Positions 21,337 to 34,183 of a stretch of DNA of 64,000 nt are shown here, piece by piece. Every line of letters begins with the position of its first letter. Positions within the stretch are counted from its first letter, which is position 1. The stretch spans positions 1,674,001 to 1,738,000 of the forward strand of contig JAETXT010000013.1 in assembly GCA_019188255.1 (NCBI GenBank), in the 5' to 3' direction. The notes beneath the pieces were generated by a model that saw nothing but the letters and a program-made list of their open reading frames with translations, did no database searches and had not been told where the DNA came from. Both the position numbers and the translations under genes were made by a program. Source of the DNA: Verticillium longisporum. Its lineage: Eukaryota > Ascomycota > Sordariomycetes > Glomerellales > Plectosphaerellaceae.

Positions 21337-24300
21337 ATGGTCAACGAGCGAGCCCCCCCCAAGGGCCCATCACGCCCGATCCATCACAACCGAGATTCCC
21401 AGCCTAGCTCCAGCCGCCCCGACAGGCCAGCATCGTCAGACTTTGACCCCGATGCCTTGACCGCCCGCTTCGACGCCCTGCGCGTCACACACGGCGCCTC
21501 CCAAACCGCCCCGCAACAACCCTCGACAGCTAACTCGGGCGCCAAGAGGGCAGAAAAGACAGGCCCTCCGCCCGGCAAGGAGCCGCCTCCGCCAGCCAAG
21601 GCGCCACGCGACAAGCCCACAGACAGCGACGATGCCCTCAGCGCCTTCTTCTCCGACCGCCGCGACCCCTTCGGCGCACCCTCTTCGCAGGGCCACACCT
21701 TTGGCCACCCCACCAAGATGATGTCGTCCCTCAAGCAAAAGGCGCACGGCATCTTCAACGAGCGCAGGTCGCGGCCCGAACACCACAGGGAGAACAAGCA
21801 CAGGATCAACGCCCCCTCGGTGCCCCTCTACCAGGACCGCAAACCGGAACCCCTCAACCTCTTCCGCTCCATCGGCCCGGACGCGCATCCTGCTACGTAC
21901 AAGGGGCCCGGCGGCGGAAGCTTTGGCGAGCCCGACTTTTACACAGACCCTACCAAGGCCACGTCTGACCTCAAGGCGCTGCTGGAAGGCGGCATGGACG
22001 AGGACGAGGATGAGGAAGGGGGCCCAGAAGAGAAGAAGGAGAACAAGCCAGCAGACGAGAAGGATGGCAAGGACGGCTCCCTCGAGGGTCTCCGGGTCAA
22101 GCTGCTGCCCCACCAGGTCGAAGGCGTCGAGTGGATGAGGGGCCGCGAGCTCGGTCCTGTCAAGAAGGGACGGGTGCCCAAGGGCGGCATCCTCGCCGAC
22201 GACATGGGCCTCGGAAAGACGCTGCAGACCATCTCCCTCATCCTGAGCAACCAGAAGCCGCCCAAAGACGACAAGGAGAAGGGGTGGAAGAAGCACTTTG
22301 AAGGCGTCGAGAAGACGACGCTCGTCGTCGCGCCCCTGGCTTTGATCCGACAGTGGGAGGCCGAGATCAAGGACAAGGTGGAGCGGTCCCATGGTCTCAA
22401 GGTGTGCGTTCACCACGGCCCGCAGCGGACCAAGCGCTTCAAGGACCTGGCCATGTACGATGTCGTCGTCACCACCTACCAGATTCTCGTCTCGGAACAC
22501 GGCCACTCGTCTGATGCCGAGAATGGCGTCAAGGCCGGCTGCTTCGGGCTGCACTGGTGGCGTGTTGTCCTCGATGAGGCCCACACGATCAAGAACCGCA
22601 ATGCCAAATCCACAAAGGCCTGCTATGCGCTTCGCTCCGAGTACAGGTGGTGTCTATCGGGTACGCCGATGCAGAACAACCTGGAGGAGCTGCAGTCACT
22701 CATCAAATTTCTGCGTATCCGGCCCTACGACGACCTCGCCGAGTGGAAGGACCAGATCGAAAAGCCGCTGAAGAACGGCAAGGGGCACATCGCCATCCGG
22801 AGACTGCACAGCCTACTCCGGTGCTTCATGAAGCGGCGGACAAAAGAGATCCTCAAGGTCGAGGGTGCCCTGAACCCCGGCGGCAAGCCCACAAAGGAGG
22901 GCGAAGAGTCGAGCACGGGCTTCAAGGTCACGGAGCGCAAGGTCGTCACGGTGGCCAGCAAGCTCTCGCCCGCCGAGCGCCGCTTCTACGACCGACTCGA
23001 GGCGCGCACCGACGAGAGCCTCGAGCGCATGCAGGGCAACATGAACTACGCCAACGCCTTGGTGCTGCTGCTTCGTCTGCGGCAGGCGTGCAACCACCCG
23101 AAGCTGGTCGCGGGGAAGCTCGACAAGGATAAGGACGCTCTGTCGGGTGACGCCTCGCAAAAGGACACGGGGGCCGACATTGACTCGCTTGCCGACATGT
23201 TCGGCGGCATGGGCATCGTGGCCAAGACGTGCGGCATCTGCGGTCGGGATCTTCCCCATGAGGCTCACAAGACGGACCAGGACACGTGCCAGGAGTGTCT
23301 TGACGATCTGGCCTACTTTAACGAGAACGAGACGGCCAAGGATAAGAAGCCAAAGAGCAAAAAGGGCAAGGTCAAGAAGATTGTCGAGACGGTCAAGGTT
23401 GAGTCACCAGTCAAGACCAAGTCGCGAAGGCCAAGGAACCGTCGCAACGTGATCGACAGCGACGATGAAGATGAGGAAGAAGAAGAAGAGCAAGAGGGCA
23501 GCTGGCTCGTCCCCGAGGATGAGCGAGGCCAACTGCGACTTGGCAAAGCTGGCGGCGAGAAGGACGAGAATTGCGAGGGCGGTGGCGAGTGGCTAGGCCC
23601 CGAAGACTCGTTGCACGAGTCGTCCCGGGCAGACGAGAGCACGCAGATGGATAGCTTCATCGTGGACGACGAAAAGCGAGCGGTCAAGGCAGAGGCAGGA
23701 TCCGACTCTGAATCGGACGACAGCTTTGCTTCCGTGGCAGAGATTGCCTCCCAGGTCCGAGCCAAGAAGGAAGAGCGAACATCACAATCGGCAGCATCCG
23801 ACTCGGCTGAATCCGACTCGCAGACGTCTTCGGACGAAGATACAGGCATTGACGAATCCGAACTGCAGTCGGACGACGACGCGCACGACCGTCCCGGCGG
23901 CCAGCCGAGCCAGATTCTCGCCTCGGCCAAGATTCGACAAATGATGCAGATCCTGCACAAGGAGGTGCATGAACACAAGTTTATCATTTTCTCGCAGTTC
24001 ACGTCCATGATGGACCTCATCGAGCCCTTCTTCCGCAAGGACGGGCTCAAGTTTACGCGGTACGACGGCGGCATGAAGAACGACGAGCGCGAGGCGAGCC
24101 TCGACCGGCTCAGGAACGACAAGAAGACGCGCATCCTGCTGTGCAGTCTCAAGTGCGGCAGTCTGGGCCTGAACCTCACAGCCGCGACGCGCGTCATCAT
24201 TGTCGAGCCGTTCTGGAACCCGGTGCGTGCCCCCTGTGCAGACAGACAAACTATCAATGGGGAGTTGCTAACAGACATGGCAGTTTGTAGAGGAGCAGGC

Positions 24301-24640
24301 CATCGACCGCGTCCACCGCCTGACGCAGACCATTGACGTCATTGTCTACCGCCTCATCGTCGAGGCGACGGTCGAGGACCGCATCCTCGCGCTGCAGGAG
24401 AAGAAGCGCCTGCTCGCCCAGACAGCCATTGAGGGCGGCATGAAGAAGGACGTCATGAAGTTTGGCCTCCGCGAGATGCTCGACCTGTTCCGCAGGGACA
24501 ACCACGCCGCCGCCGCGCACGACGTCTCCGTCACGAGCAGCCGCCGGGAGAGCGTCGAGCCCGAGGGCCGTAGGAACGTCGTGGCGGCCAAGAAGCAGAG
24601 GGCGACGCCTGAGCATGAGGTCTACGGCCGGCGGTGGTAG
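21337..24640 (+). CDS. SNF2-family DNA translocase with zinc-binding insert
   Basis: Exons 21337-24222 and 24284-24640 (61-nt intron, GTGCGT donor, GGCAG acceptor) give 1080 residues from ATG 21337 (context ATCACCATGG). The Walker A motif DDMGLGKT is near residue 287, the DEAH box (LDEAHTIKN) near 412, and SGTPMQNN follows. The C-terminal helicase lobe starts at [13 protein letters not shown] near 881, with the arginine-finger motif IDRVHRLTQ in exon 2. Between the lobes lies a large acidic insert containing CGICGRDL and CQEC, a probable zinc-binding hairpin where Rad5/Rad16/Uls1-type proteins carry a RING finger. It is most like fission yeast Rrp1/Rrp2 and budding yeast Uls1, which act on Rad51 or SUMOylated proteins. 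That role is inferred. The N-terminal start is uncertain. Confidence 0.88.
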
Positions 24641-25509
24641 GAGATCTTGTGTCGCGTCGTTTTTGGGGCGGCTGGCCATGATGGCAACGAGGATGAAGTA
24701 CATGAACATTGCGCAAGGGGGGTCGGGAATAGGGGAAAATACAGGGATATGATACGAGGCGTTTGGGCGTTGGTGCTGAACGTTGTCCTGAATAGGTACA
24801 TGACGATTGATCGATGCGCTGCGTAGGTCGACGGTTTTTGATACACCAGGCTCCCCATCTCCGTTCTGCGTTGTGACTGCAAACAAAGTCACCAGCTGGC
24901 GTCCAGGGTAAATCCATATCATTGCAAGCTGGAAAGCGCCGGCGTTGCGGCACACAGGCTACTTGCCGAGACAACGGATGGGTTTAGGAAACGGCATTAG
25001 GATGTACATGTCCTCTTTCAGCAAAACTGTGTTGATTCCATACCTAGCCCGCGGCAAAACGACTGAAGGAACAAAATGCTCCAGTATCTGACCTTTGAAG
25101 AAAACCGTATCAAGCCAGACTCCGGCTAGATATATCACACGTCATGGGAAACCGCACTCCGTTTCGTCATTACCGATGTCAAATGATTACTTCAACTACC
25201 AAAAAATTGCAGCAGCCCGTCTGGGTCTGCGGATCTCTCCAAAATGTCAAAAAGCCCCCCAAGGTCATGAGTGCAAGAATAAAAAAAAGCAACGTCAAAA
25301 CATCAAGGACTATCGTACAGACAATCATCGCCCCTCGTATACTCAGGCCACGATACTGCTCGCCCACATCGTCCACCTCGCTCGATCCTGGCCTCACAGC
25401 GATGACAACACCTTGTCGTGCCGCAAAAGACGAATGCAACGCCAAATACCACATGAACAAGCCTGGCTATCCTGACGCACTCAAGGCGAGCCCACCCAAG
25501 ATGTCACTC
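24641..25509. other. Convergent 3' region
   Basis: This lies between the 3' ends of the SNF2 gene (+) and HSE1 (-). Short open frames on both strands show no recognisable features. Confidence 0.55.
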
Positions 25510-27854
25510 TTAGTACACGCCAGGCTGGCGGTAGTAATCACTTGGCGGCGCGCTAGGCCCCTCGTTGGGCGGCGGTCCTCCAGGCGGCACGTACGCCTTG
25601 TACTGAGGCTGCGGCGAGGTGCCCGTCTGGCTTGGTAGGCCCTGCCTGGCGTCGTATGCCGAGCCTGCCGGCTGTAGCGGAGCTGGCGCGGATGGAGGGG
25701 CGCCCGTGGGGATGGGCGGTGGTGCCTGGGAGGGAGCGCTTCCGTAGTGATCTTGACCGGGTGGTGCTGAAGACGGTTGGTAGCTGTGGTACTGAGGCTG
25801 TGAGGGTTGGTGCTGCGGTGATTGCGGGGCGCCTTGGCTGGTATTGTGTTGTTTGTACTGGTCATCAGGCGCGTAGTTCGTCGAAGTCGAATATGCTGCA
25901 GTCGAGTTGGGGTTGTGAGGTGCAATCGGGGAATCATAGACGGATGTGGCGAGTTCCTGGGCACCATAGGTGCTCTGGCGTTGGTCAGGCGGGTGAGTAT
26001 AGGAGCTGTAGGCATTCTGGGGCGGGGGAGGCGAAGTGTTGATGGGCTCGGGCGGTCTTCCGTTGGAGGGCAGACGAGGCGTCGGGTCACGGTGAGGATA
26101 GGAGGGCTGCGGTCCAGGATGGCCGCCGTGCGAGGGGACTTCGGAACCTGCTACGTAGAAGGGCGCGGGGGTAGGCTGGCTCGGACGGTGCAAGTTGGGC
26201 GATGGACTGGACTGGGGAGGGTATTGCGGTTGGTCTATGTACAATGCTGTCAAAACTCATGGCTCGGCATGGCAGAGATCAAGGCAATTCACCTTGCGGT
26301 GCAGGAGTGTAGTATCTCTGCTCCTGCTGCTGGGGCAGACCCTGGGGATGGCCCTGGGGCGGCCCTTGAGGCACACCTTGGGGAGCGTAGCCACCAGGGC
26401 CTCCTGGAGCTTGCGGGGCCCTCCCGGGTAGCCACCCTGTGCCGGTCGCATCGCGTACTGGTGGTAGCTGGGCTGAGGTGGGTGTGACATTGAGGACTCT
26501 AGCAGAGCCTCGTAATCGCGGCGCGCCTTGATGAACTTTTCGTTGAGCTGCGTAAAGTCGTCTGAAGCACGGGGTCAGTCAATATGAGGAACAGGCTCTG
26601 TGATGTACATACCCTTCTTCTGCGAGTACTTCTCAATGAGCTTGATCAATTTTGGCCGGATAGCGAGGGTCTGGTGGTAGAGTTTCTTGTTGCGGTCAGC
26701 GGCGTGATCATGAGCTGTCTCCTCTTCGCCAGACTTACCGAGATCTCCTCATTGTCCTCCTCCTTGGGCGCTGTGTTGGACGTGCTCAGCAGGGTGAGCA
26801 GCTTCTCGACATTCTTAATCTCAGCGAACACTTCAGCCTCCATCTGTGCCTCCCGCGCGAGCTCGTCCGGTGTCGGGTCGGTAAGCTTCCCGACGTAGTT
26901 GAGAGGAAAGATGCCGGTCTTGCCCTTGAGGGATCCGCGCCACCAATCCTTGTAGACGGACTCTAGGACCGCAATGACATCGCCCTTCTTGAATTCCAGC
27001 TCACCAGGCTCAGACGGCACAAAGTCGAAGAGCGCGCGCACCCTCGAGACGGTCGCCGCCGTGGTGCCAGCGGGAACGGGTGTCGACTGCTGCTGTAGGG
27101 GCTGGCTTGCGCCAGGCGTACCGGCGCCAGCGCCCGACGACGAGGGCCCGGCATTGCTGCTGCTCGGTTCAGGGCTCTTGCCCTTGCGTTCTTCATCCTG
27201 CAGAGACAGCTGCAGGGCCATCTGTAGCTCCTCCTCCTCCTTTCGGCGGTCGACGTCGGTGAGGCCCGTCTTCTGGGGGCGGAAGGGGGCTGGAGTGTCG
27301 GGTTGGTCTGCTTCAGGCGGTAGTAGGCATCGTACATGATGCCGAGCTCGGCGTCCTTGCTGAACATGTCGGACCAGTCCTTCATGCGCTCGAGGATCTT
27401 GGCCTTGACTTGGGTATGGGTGTTGCGGTCGTTGGCCAGCTTGAGAAGGGCGTCGGTGAAGGCACGGCTGGAGAGTTCGCGGTGGATGGGCTTTCCACAG
27501 TTCTGACTCAGGGCGTTTGCGAGCTGCTCTTCATCAGCACGAGGTTCCAAGGGGCTGTGTGCCATGGGCTGTTTACCTCGAGAGTGTAAAGCTGCACATT
27601 GGCGTTGCGGTGCGCCAACCGCTTGATCATGCTCTGGACGGCCTCCTTGGGGCCATTTGTGTCGGTCGTCACGCGATCACAGAGCTCCATGATGGCGCCC
27701 CAGTCCTCCGACGTGAGGTTCTCGTCGGTCGCCTTGGCTGTGGGCGGGGCAACAGGTCAGCAGCCGATACACAGAGACGGCGGGCGCGGAAGCACGTGGG
27801 AACAAACATACCGATGCCCTCATCGTAGGGGCCAGCGGCGGCAGCTCGAAACAT
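25510..27854 (-). CDS. HSE1: Hse1 (STAM) ESCRT-0 subunit, with two apparent frameshifts
   Basis: Six exons: 27812-27854, 27577-27737, 26739-27523, 26613-26685, 26293-26561, 25510-26246. All introns are 46-74 nt with standard borders, giving about 689 residues once one base is restored in each of two G runs (27275-27279 and 26415-26418). Domains in order: VHS (MFRAAAAGPYDEGIAKATDE to about residue 145), a ubiquitin-interacting motif (EEEELQMALQLSLQDEERK), SH3 (VRALFDFVPSEPGELEF, DWWRGSLKGKTGIFPLNYVG), a GAT-like helical segment, and a Pro/Gln/Tyr-rich tail. Hse1 pairs with Vps27 on endosomes to bind ubiquitinated cargo and start multivesicular-body sorting. With corrections the codon count is a whole number, so the gene is probably intact in the organism. 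Confidence 0.92.
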
Positions 27855-28886
27855 GATGGACGTTTGGCGAAGAAGAGAGGTGCAGCTTGGCGGGTTGTGG
27901 ACTGAACAATGACCACGGTCGCTGCCTGGGCCGTACGGACTCTGTTGGGAAGCAGCAACCTCACGAGCTTGGGCGTGTGGACTCCTCGCTGCTGTTTCGA
28001 TGTTTTCCCAAGCTGACACGGTCCTATTGCGAAATGCAAACAAGTTATGTCGCTGCAGAGGACAGAAGGCAGAGAAGATTGATTATGGTAAAATGCAAAG
28101 GTAGGAGAGTAGTGGTTGTGGTAGGTAGGTAAAAGGCAGGCAGACGCAGCCTGGCAGCTGAGCCTCCCAGGAAGGCGGTCGCTGTTGGCTCGGTCTCGGG
28201 TTGGGGGTGGAACTGGACCTCGCCAGCTCGCACGCGCACCCGACGGTCCTTTCCTTCGTCGTCATCGCTGGGTCGGCGGGGGGGAAGGAGGCTTGGTTCA
28301 TTCGTCACAGCACCGCCACATCCTCCTCCGCTGCCGCCACACCTGACACGGTCCCGCCACTGCCAACACTCCGTCCTCCTTGCTTGAGGCAGAGGAAACG
28401 TAGCGAATGGGATATCTCCAGCTCTCACTATCCCGCAGTTGTCATCGTAGATGCATTCTTTCTATGTGCTGCTGCGTATCAGACCTGTACGAACGGCCTG
28501 TCCTGGTCCGGTGCATGCCTTTACCCCTCGCTTGCCACAATCCACACCCAAAGGCCAAACCACTCCCGACTCCGAGTCGCCGTCTCCTGACGACTTATAA
28601 AATAAATGTGAGAGAGAAAAAAAAACCCTGTCTTTCTCCCGCCATGAGATATGGAATGAAATGCAAAATAAAAACACCCCGGAGGCACACCGCTATGTGA
28701 GTGAGCATACATGTAGATCAAACTCCCTGCCGACACCGACCGCAACAGTTCCTTATCCTAGAAACATTTCGGTGCAATGGATCGGCCCTGCCACCAGACG
28801 CGCGTTTTGCGCAGTCTCTGCGAAGCAACGCACAACAACAGCCGCGTGGGCAAGAGAGTACGGTACGACTCTTCGCCGAACGGCTT
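27855..28886. other. HSE1 upstream and ATG13 downstream region
   Basis: This should hold the HSE1 promoter and the ATG13 3' UTR. No gene was recognised on either strand. Confidence 0.55.
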
Positions 28887-31795
28887 TCACCATCCTCTAC
28901 GAGACACACCGCGTGGCTCATACTCCGCGCGGCTGCCCAGACCAGCCTGCCCGCCGCCTCGGGCCTCTTCCAGGCTGCGGCGTCCTTGCGGGTCCATCTC
29001 GGACATGTCGAAGAGGAGCGGCTCGTCGTCTTGGTTCTCTGTCTCGCCGCGCCCATATCGACCAGTCGTTGACGCCGTGAAGCTTCCCCGCGACGACTGG
29101 GGCGGCGACTGACCGCGACCCGCCGGCGACATGGAAGCCATGCCGGTGTATCGCCGCCTGCCGAATGGCGAGCTCGAAGGCGCCGAGATGAGCCCACCCG
29201 GCGGCTTGGAGCCATCAGACGAGCCCTGGTTCAGCATCTCAACAGAGCCAACGGACCGGATCTGAGCTGCTGGCTGCAGCGACGAAGCATCGTGCGCCGT
29301 GGCCGATTCACCCGTCTCTGCGTGGCGGCCCAACAGCATACTCAGCGTTGGAGGCTCTCGATCCTCAGCCCCCAGACTGATGCTTCTGTTGCCTCCAAAG
29401 GCAGCATCGCCGTCGTCCTCTTCTGCCATGACGCGGTTCTTTTGCGCCACAGAGCTGGATCTGCGCTGGTGCGTGCCGAGCCGGGGTGAGATGGGAATAT
29501 CGATCGCTGTCGTTCCATCCTGTGTCACCGTGTCCTCCCTGGCGAGCTCTGCTGCGCTCGTCGGCGGCGCGTTGGCTCGCGCACTTCGGCTCGAGCCATA
29601 TCTAATGACCGAGTTCTCGCTGAGTCGCGACGGCACGGCAGGCGTATGAGGAGTGTGAGGCGAAAGCGGTTTGCCGGGAGAAGACGAGAGGGACACAGAG
29701 GCCGGTGCCATCATGCTCGGCACGTTGGAAAGCTGCCGGCTGGAGGAACTGGAGGACCGCTGCATCTGAAGGGACGAGGTCATCGAATCCGTCAGCGCAT
29801 TGTTCGAGTCCCTCATGGCGTGAAACTTGGACAGCTGGGCCACGGTCCTATTCGTGGCCGACTCCCCGCTTGGCTGGCTCAAAGCTCTTGAGGGTCTTCT
29901 TACTGTCCAAGGCTTTGAGAAAGTCGGAGATTTGGTCGTCGTCCGTCTGCAAGGAACCTGAACTAGCGTTGCCGCCGACCTCGGCAAGAAGGCCTGATCC
30001 AGGTTGCGCTGCGGACGAGGATAGGCTGCCTCGTCCACTGCTGCCCTGTTCATCGTCGCCAGCCTTGCTCTGTCCGCCAAATGAGAGCCTTCCCTTTCGG
30101 TGCGTGTGCGTAAAGCTGCTGCTGTACCGACTTGTGGACACCGGTCGCGGCGAGCCTACCAGGGTATCTCCGGAGGGGGGGCCGCCGCGTAGCGAGGCAG
30201 GCATACCAGCAGTAAGCGACGTGCGATTCCTCGGTTGTGACAGTGCAGCTGCGACGCGAGAAGCTGAGCTTGGTGAGGCTGGCGATTCAGAATCCAGTGT
30301 TCGCGGAATTGGCGAGCCAGAAAGGGAGCCGGCCTTGAAAGGCTGAAAAGATACAGACGGGCGCCTAACACTGCCTCCGGTGAATCCTCGCATAGTCGGT
30401 CGCACAGGCAGCGAGTTCGGCGGATTCGGCTGGAAGCTGGCGGGCCTAGAACCCGGCGGCGAGCTCGTGTCGGATCCCGGGGGCCTCACTGCCTTCAAGG
30501 CAGATATCGGGCTGGTACCCAGGGCTCCTTCACCATGAAACGTAGACAGGCTGCCGTAGGTTTGGCGCAGCTCAGAGAGTCCCGTGCCGCGCGAGTGAGA
30601 TGGCAGGGAGCCGACTTCGACATCATCGCGTCGGTTATGCGTGCGCTGCGGCATGGAGGGCTTGAAGAAATTCTCGTCCACGCCCATGAATCGCGAGCTG
30701 AGCAGAGACTCTGCATCGTCAATGCGGAAGCTGCATTCGTTGCGGTAGGTAACCGATGCGACGAGGCGGCCAACTGGCACTTCAAGGTCAGCGAATAGAT
30801 AGTCGGTCACGACTTCGCCATGGCCATCATGTAACGGGTGCCTCAGGCGATCGACCCTGCTGGAGCTTGGGTCTCCGGCCAGAATGCGACATTTCGGCTC
30901 CAATGCAGGGTGAACACTCTTGTTCAGCGCCTGCTGAGACGTCTTCCACGCAGGAAGAACCCGTGCCGTTACATAAAGGGAGCGGAAAAACACAATGATC
31001 TTCTTGTAAATGGTGGGTAGAATGGGACCAAATTCGTCGAGGCCGGTAGCGGAATTGACCTTGAGCTCGATGCGCCATCGTTCCAGCACGACGTCCGTAT
31101 TTCGGCGCATGACGCGGTTGGGGTTGTCGTCGCTTGAACCAGACGAGTTGAGAGCCTCCATGACGTCCCATCTCTTTCCGTTTTCATCGACGATGACGAG
31201 ACTCTGGCTAGATGTCAAGCGCGATGTGTCGAGGTAGGTTTCGATGATCAGCGGGGGCGGTCTGTTATCGAGGGCGCTGCAGGTCCTCCATATTCGAAGG
31301 TCTTCCTTAAAGTCTTCGAAGTCTTCCGTATCAAGTTGGAACTAGAGCAGGCCACAAGTCAGCGCATATCCCGGTGATCGAGGGGAGCGCGGGCTGGGTG
31401 TACATACCCATTTATTGATCTTCTTGCTGCCGGAGCCCTTGGTCGCAGAGACGGACTTGAGATTCATGCGGGACTCGGTGATTACCGAGGCTGCTTTTGT
31501 GTGGAAGTTCTAGCAGAGTCAGTACCTTGCCACAGTTTCCTGCCAATGTGAGGTAGCTAGCTACCTGTATGATTTGGTCGAGTTTCTTGAATGACTCTGC
31601 AGTCGGTCCCGAGCCGGGGGCTGTATCAACGGCGGGCGATGCGGGCGGCTCGTACCCGCGGCCAGAGGCTGCCGAGCCGGCCCTCGGACGGGCGGCCATG
31701 GCTGGTTCTCTCGGGTTGTTTGTGCGTGCAGGATTTGTCTGAGGCGAGGAGGCGGGCGAGGTGAGGCGAGGGGACGGCCTTGTCTGCTGGTGCAT
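28887..31795 (-). CDS. ATG13: Autophagy regulator Atg13, with one apparent frameshift
   Basis: Exons 31565-31795, 31408-31509 and 28887-31341 (introns 55 and 66 nt) give about 929 residues if two bases are restored in the C run at 29864-29867 (+ strand). The N-terminal half is the Atg13 HORMA domain (FKKLDQIIQNFHTKAASVI, INKWFQLDTEDFEDFKEDL, ERWRIELK, YKKIIVFFRSLYVTARVLPA, CSFRIDDAESLLSSRFMGVD). The rest is a long Ser/Pro-rich disordered tail with the conserved blocks ISDFLKALDSKKTLKSFEP and TVAQLSKFHAMRDSNNALTD, which carry the Atg1- and Atg17-binding region. Atg13 scaffolds the Atg1 kinase complex and is phosphorylated by TORC1. A Tco89-like TORC1 subunit is encoded about 20 kb away. Confidence 0.92.
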
Positions 31796-34183
31796 GGCTG
31801 GATGTCGGTGACCGGGCCCGCAGGGGGTGAGCGGGTGCAGGGTTAGGCTCGGTCCGGATTCAGGGGGGTATTCTCAAGATCAATCTCCGAATGCCTAGGA
31901 ACATGCTCTTCCATCCTCACACTATGGCTGAAGAGTGCGGTTTGCGAAGCAAGGTCGGGGGGTGTGTCTTTATGATGTTCCCCGTGAGAACGTCGGCCGG
32001 TCTGTGGTGTTGAAGCGAGCGTTCAGAGAGTAGCCATGGAGGATGCAGACTGGAGAATGCGATTCGATTGATTCGTTGCGGAGGACGAGGGAGCCGATGA
32101 TGGATTGTGGGAGCAGGTGTGGTAACCCAGAAGCGGAGGAGTGCAGATGATGGATGATAAGGATAACGGAGGCGCACGGGTCGGTTGCAGGTGGTGCCGA
32201 TGACAAGGGCGAGTCGTGGCGACAGCAATAGGTAGCGGATGTTGAATCGGAAGGATCGGTTCTCAGTGCTTGATCTGGGCGAGCTCGATGAAAGTCATCT
32301 GTTGAAGGGTTGACAGAAGCCTCGTGATGTGCCCAAAGGCGGGTGCCGTCATCGAGTCACACGCATTCAAGCGGTATACAGGGTCCTTAGGTAAGGTACG
32401 GGTGGTGCTGGGGCTCAGGGAGTCGTTAGCCTGGAGCCGAGAGTCATGCCCAGGACAAGCCTCAGAAGAAGATAAGTACCAGTAGATAAGGTATAGGTAA
32501 TTAGATATGGGTGGACTGGGGGGCGGGGGGTGAGTTTGGCTTCGGAGGTCAATAGGACGCCGGCAGGTGAAGATCAGAGTATGGGCAAAGGTTTGGTCGA
32601 ACAAAGGGCGAGAAGAAGAGCAATGGGCACCTTGAAGACAGAGGGACGAGGAGGCAGCGAGAGGTCAGGATAAAGACGGGGGTCGTGTTGATCGCGGCAA
32701 TGGAGAGACGGCGGATGAGGTGCTAGGCAAGATGGCTTGACCCTTCCTTGGCCCTGGGGGACCGACCGCTGGGTGCCTCGTGCGCAGTGCAGTGCGCAGT
32801 TTCCGTCATCACAAGCGCTGGAGCTTCCCCCTCAGGGAACTTCCACGCAGTACCTCCCCTACCTACCTAGGTACCTACCTTAGGTCGGTAGGTAGGTACC
32901 ATGGATGGTGACTGGGGGGGGTGGCCAAGTGGAAGTGGGGAAATGAAGGAAGCTCCACAGGTAGCCTTTCATCCTCTGGCCCGCCTGCCCGCCTTCCATC
33001 CACTGAGGTGTGCGAATGGCACCATCTCCCAGGGTGTGGTTCAGGCTGCCAAAGCCACCTAGGCTGCTGCTGAGGCTGCCTGCGGTGTCTAGCTGCCTGC
33101 CCCCAGGCCTGCGCGCCCCTGCTAGCAGAGTCATATCTGGCCGCTCCCATATCTCGTCTTTCCGCTTCTTCCCTCACGGAGACACAACCAAGCAACAGCT
33201 TCAACAGGCGGCATGGCCCAGCCATCCTCAGGCCCGATACGGACCCCGTGACTCCTCTTTTACCCCCCTTCCCGCGACGAACCAACTGCATTCATGCAGG
33301 GCACCATAGATAGATGGGGCGCTATCCTCGACAACTCGATAAATCGCCATCATCCTGCATCTTGAGTGAGGCCAACCTCGCACCAAGCCATCCCTGACAA
33401 GATGCCAAACTACATTGGGCCAGGCACTCTTCCATTGCGGCTGTCCACCCACCCATCCACCCATCCCCTAGCCGTGCTGCAGCTGTGATGTGCTATCGCG
33501 ATCGACAGTCCTATCAAGTCCTATCCTCGAGTCCGTGACAACCAACCACCTCGTCTCTTACCAAGCTTGCGATTGGTTCGGCTCACTTTCATTCAGCGGC
33601 TGTTCAGAACCCCCCGATCGGAGGAGTCATCAGGGTACGGTGCAGTGATAAGACATGAGCACGGAGAGACCCATCAGGGCCCCCGGGTTACCAGATGACC
33701 AGAGAGGTGCTTACCTTGTAGGATGAGGCAGGCAAAATTTTCGAAGCCTTCATCCGTGCCCATTATCGAGCATGGCGACACTCTTGTCGTTGGCCTCGCT
33801 CCTTGTCACGCTTTGCTGTCTTGTTTCAGCAGCCAGAGGCAGAAGACATGGCTCAGCATGATTGCCTTGGATATTGTAACTTGGCAACTCTCTGGGTTCA
33901 ACGAATGAACGGGATTCTTTACTACTGTACCTGGCATTTCTTGGTTCGGACAAGATGAATTCGAGTAATCAATCAGAGGAGTAGCCTTGTGGTTCTCCTC
34001 TACGACTGACAGCCAATGCCATAAGTCGTTCAATAATCTATAAGTGGTATTTCAGATGCAAGTAGAGAGCTCCCCAGTTGAGAACTCCAACGCCGCAGCC
34101 GTTCTGGACGGCATGTAAGAATGTTTTACCGCTGGTCTGGTATCCAGCCATCTTCTCTAAGCCTCCGATCCGTACATCCCGGG
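31796..34183. other. Intergenic region upstream of ATG13
   Basis: About 2.4 kb lies between ATG13 and the BTB gene, both on the - strand. It should hold the ATG13 promoter and leader and the BTB gene 3' UTR. A TACCTACC/GGTAGGTA inverted repeat sits near the middle. No gene was recognised. Confidence 0.55.
32870..32900. repeat. Perfect 11-bp inverted repeat built from TACCTACC
   Basis: GGTACCTACCT at 32870-32880 is mirrored by AGGTAGGTACC at 32890-32900 with a 9-nt spacer, inside a longer ACCTACCTAGG-rich stretch from 32861. It could form a hairpin or a cruciform. Confidence 0.85.
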
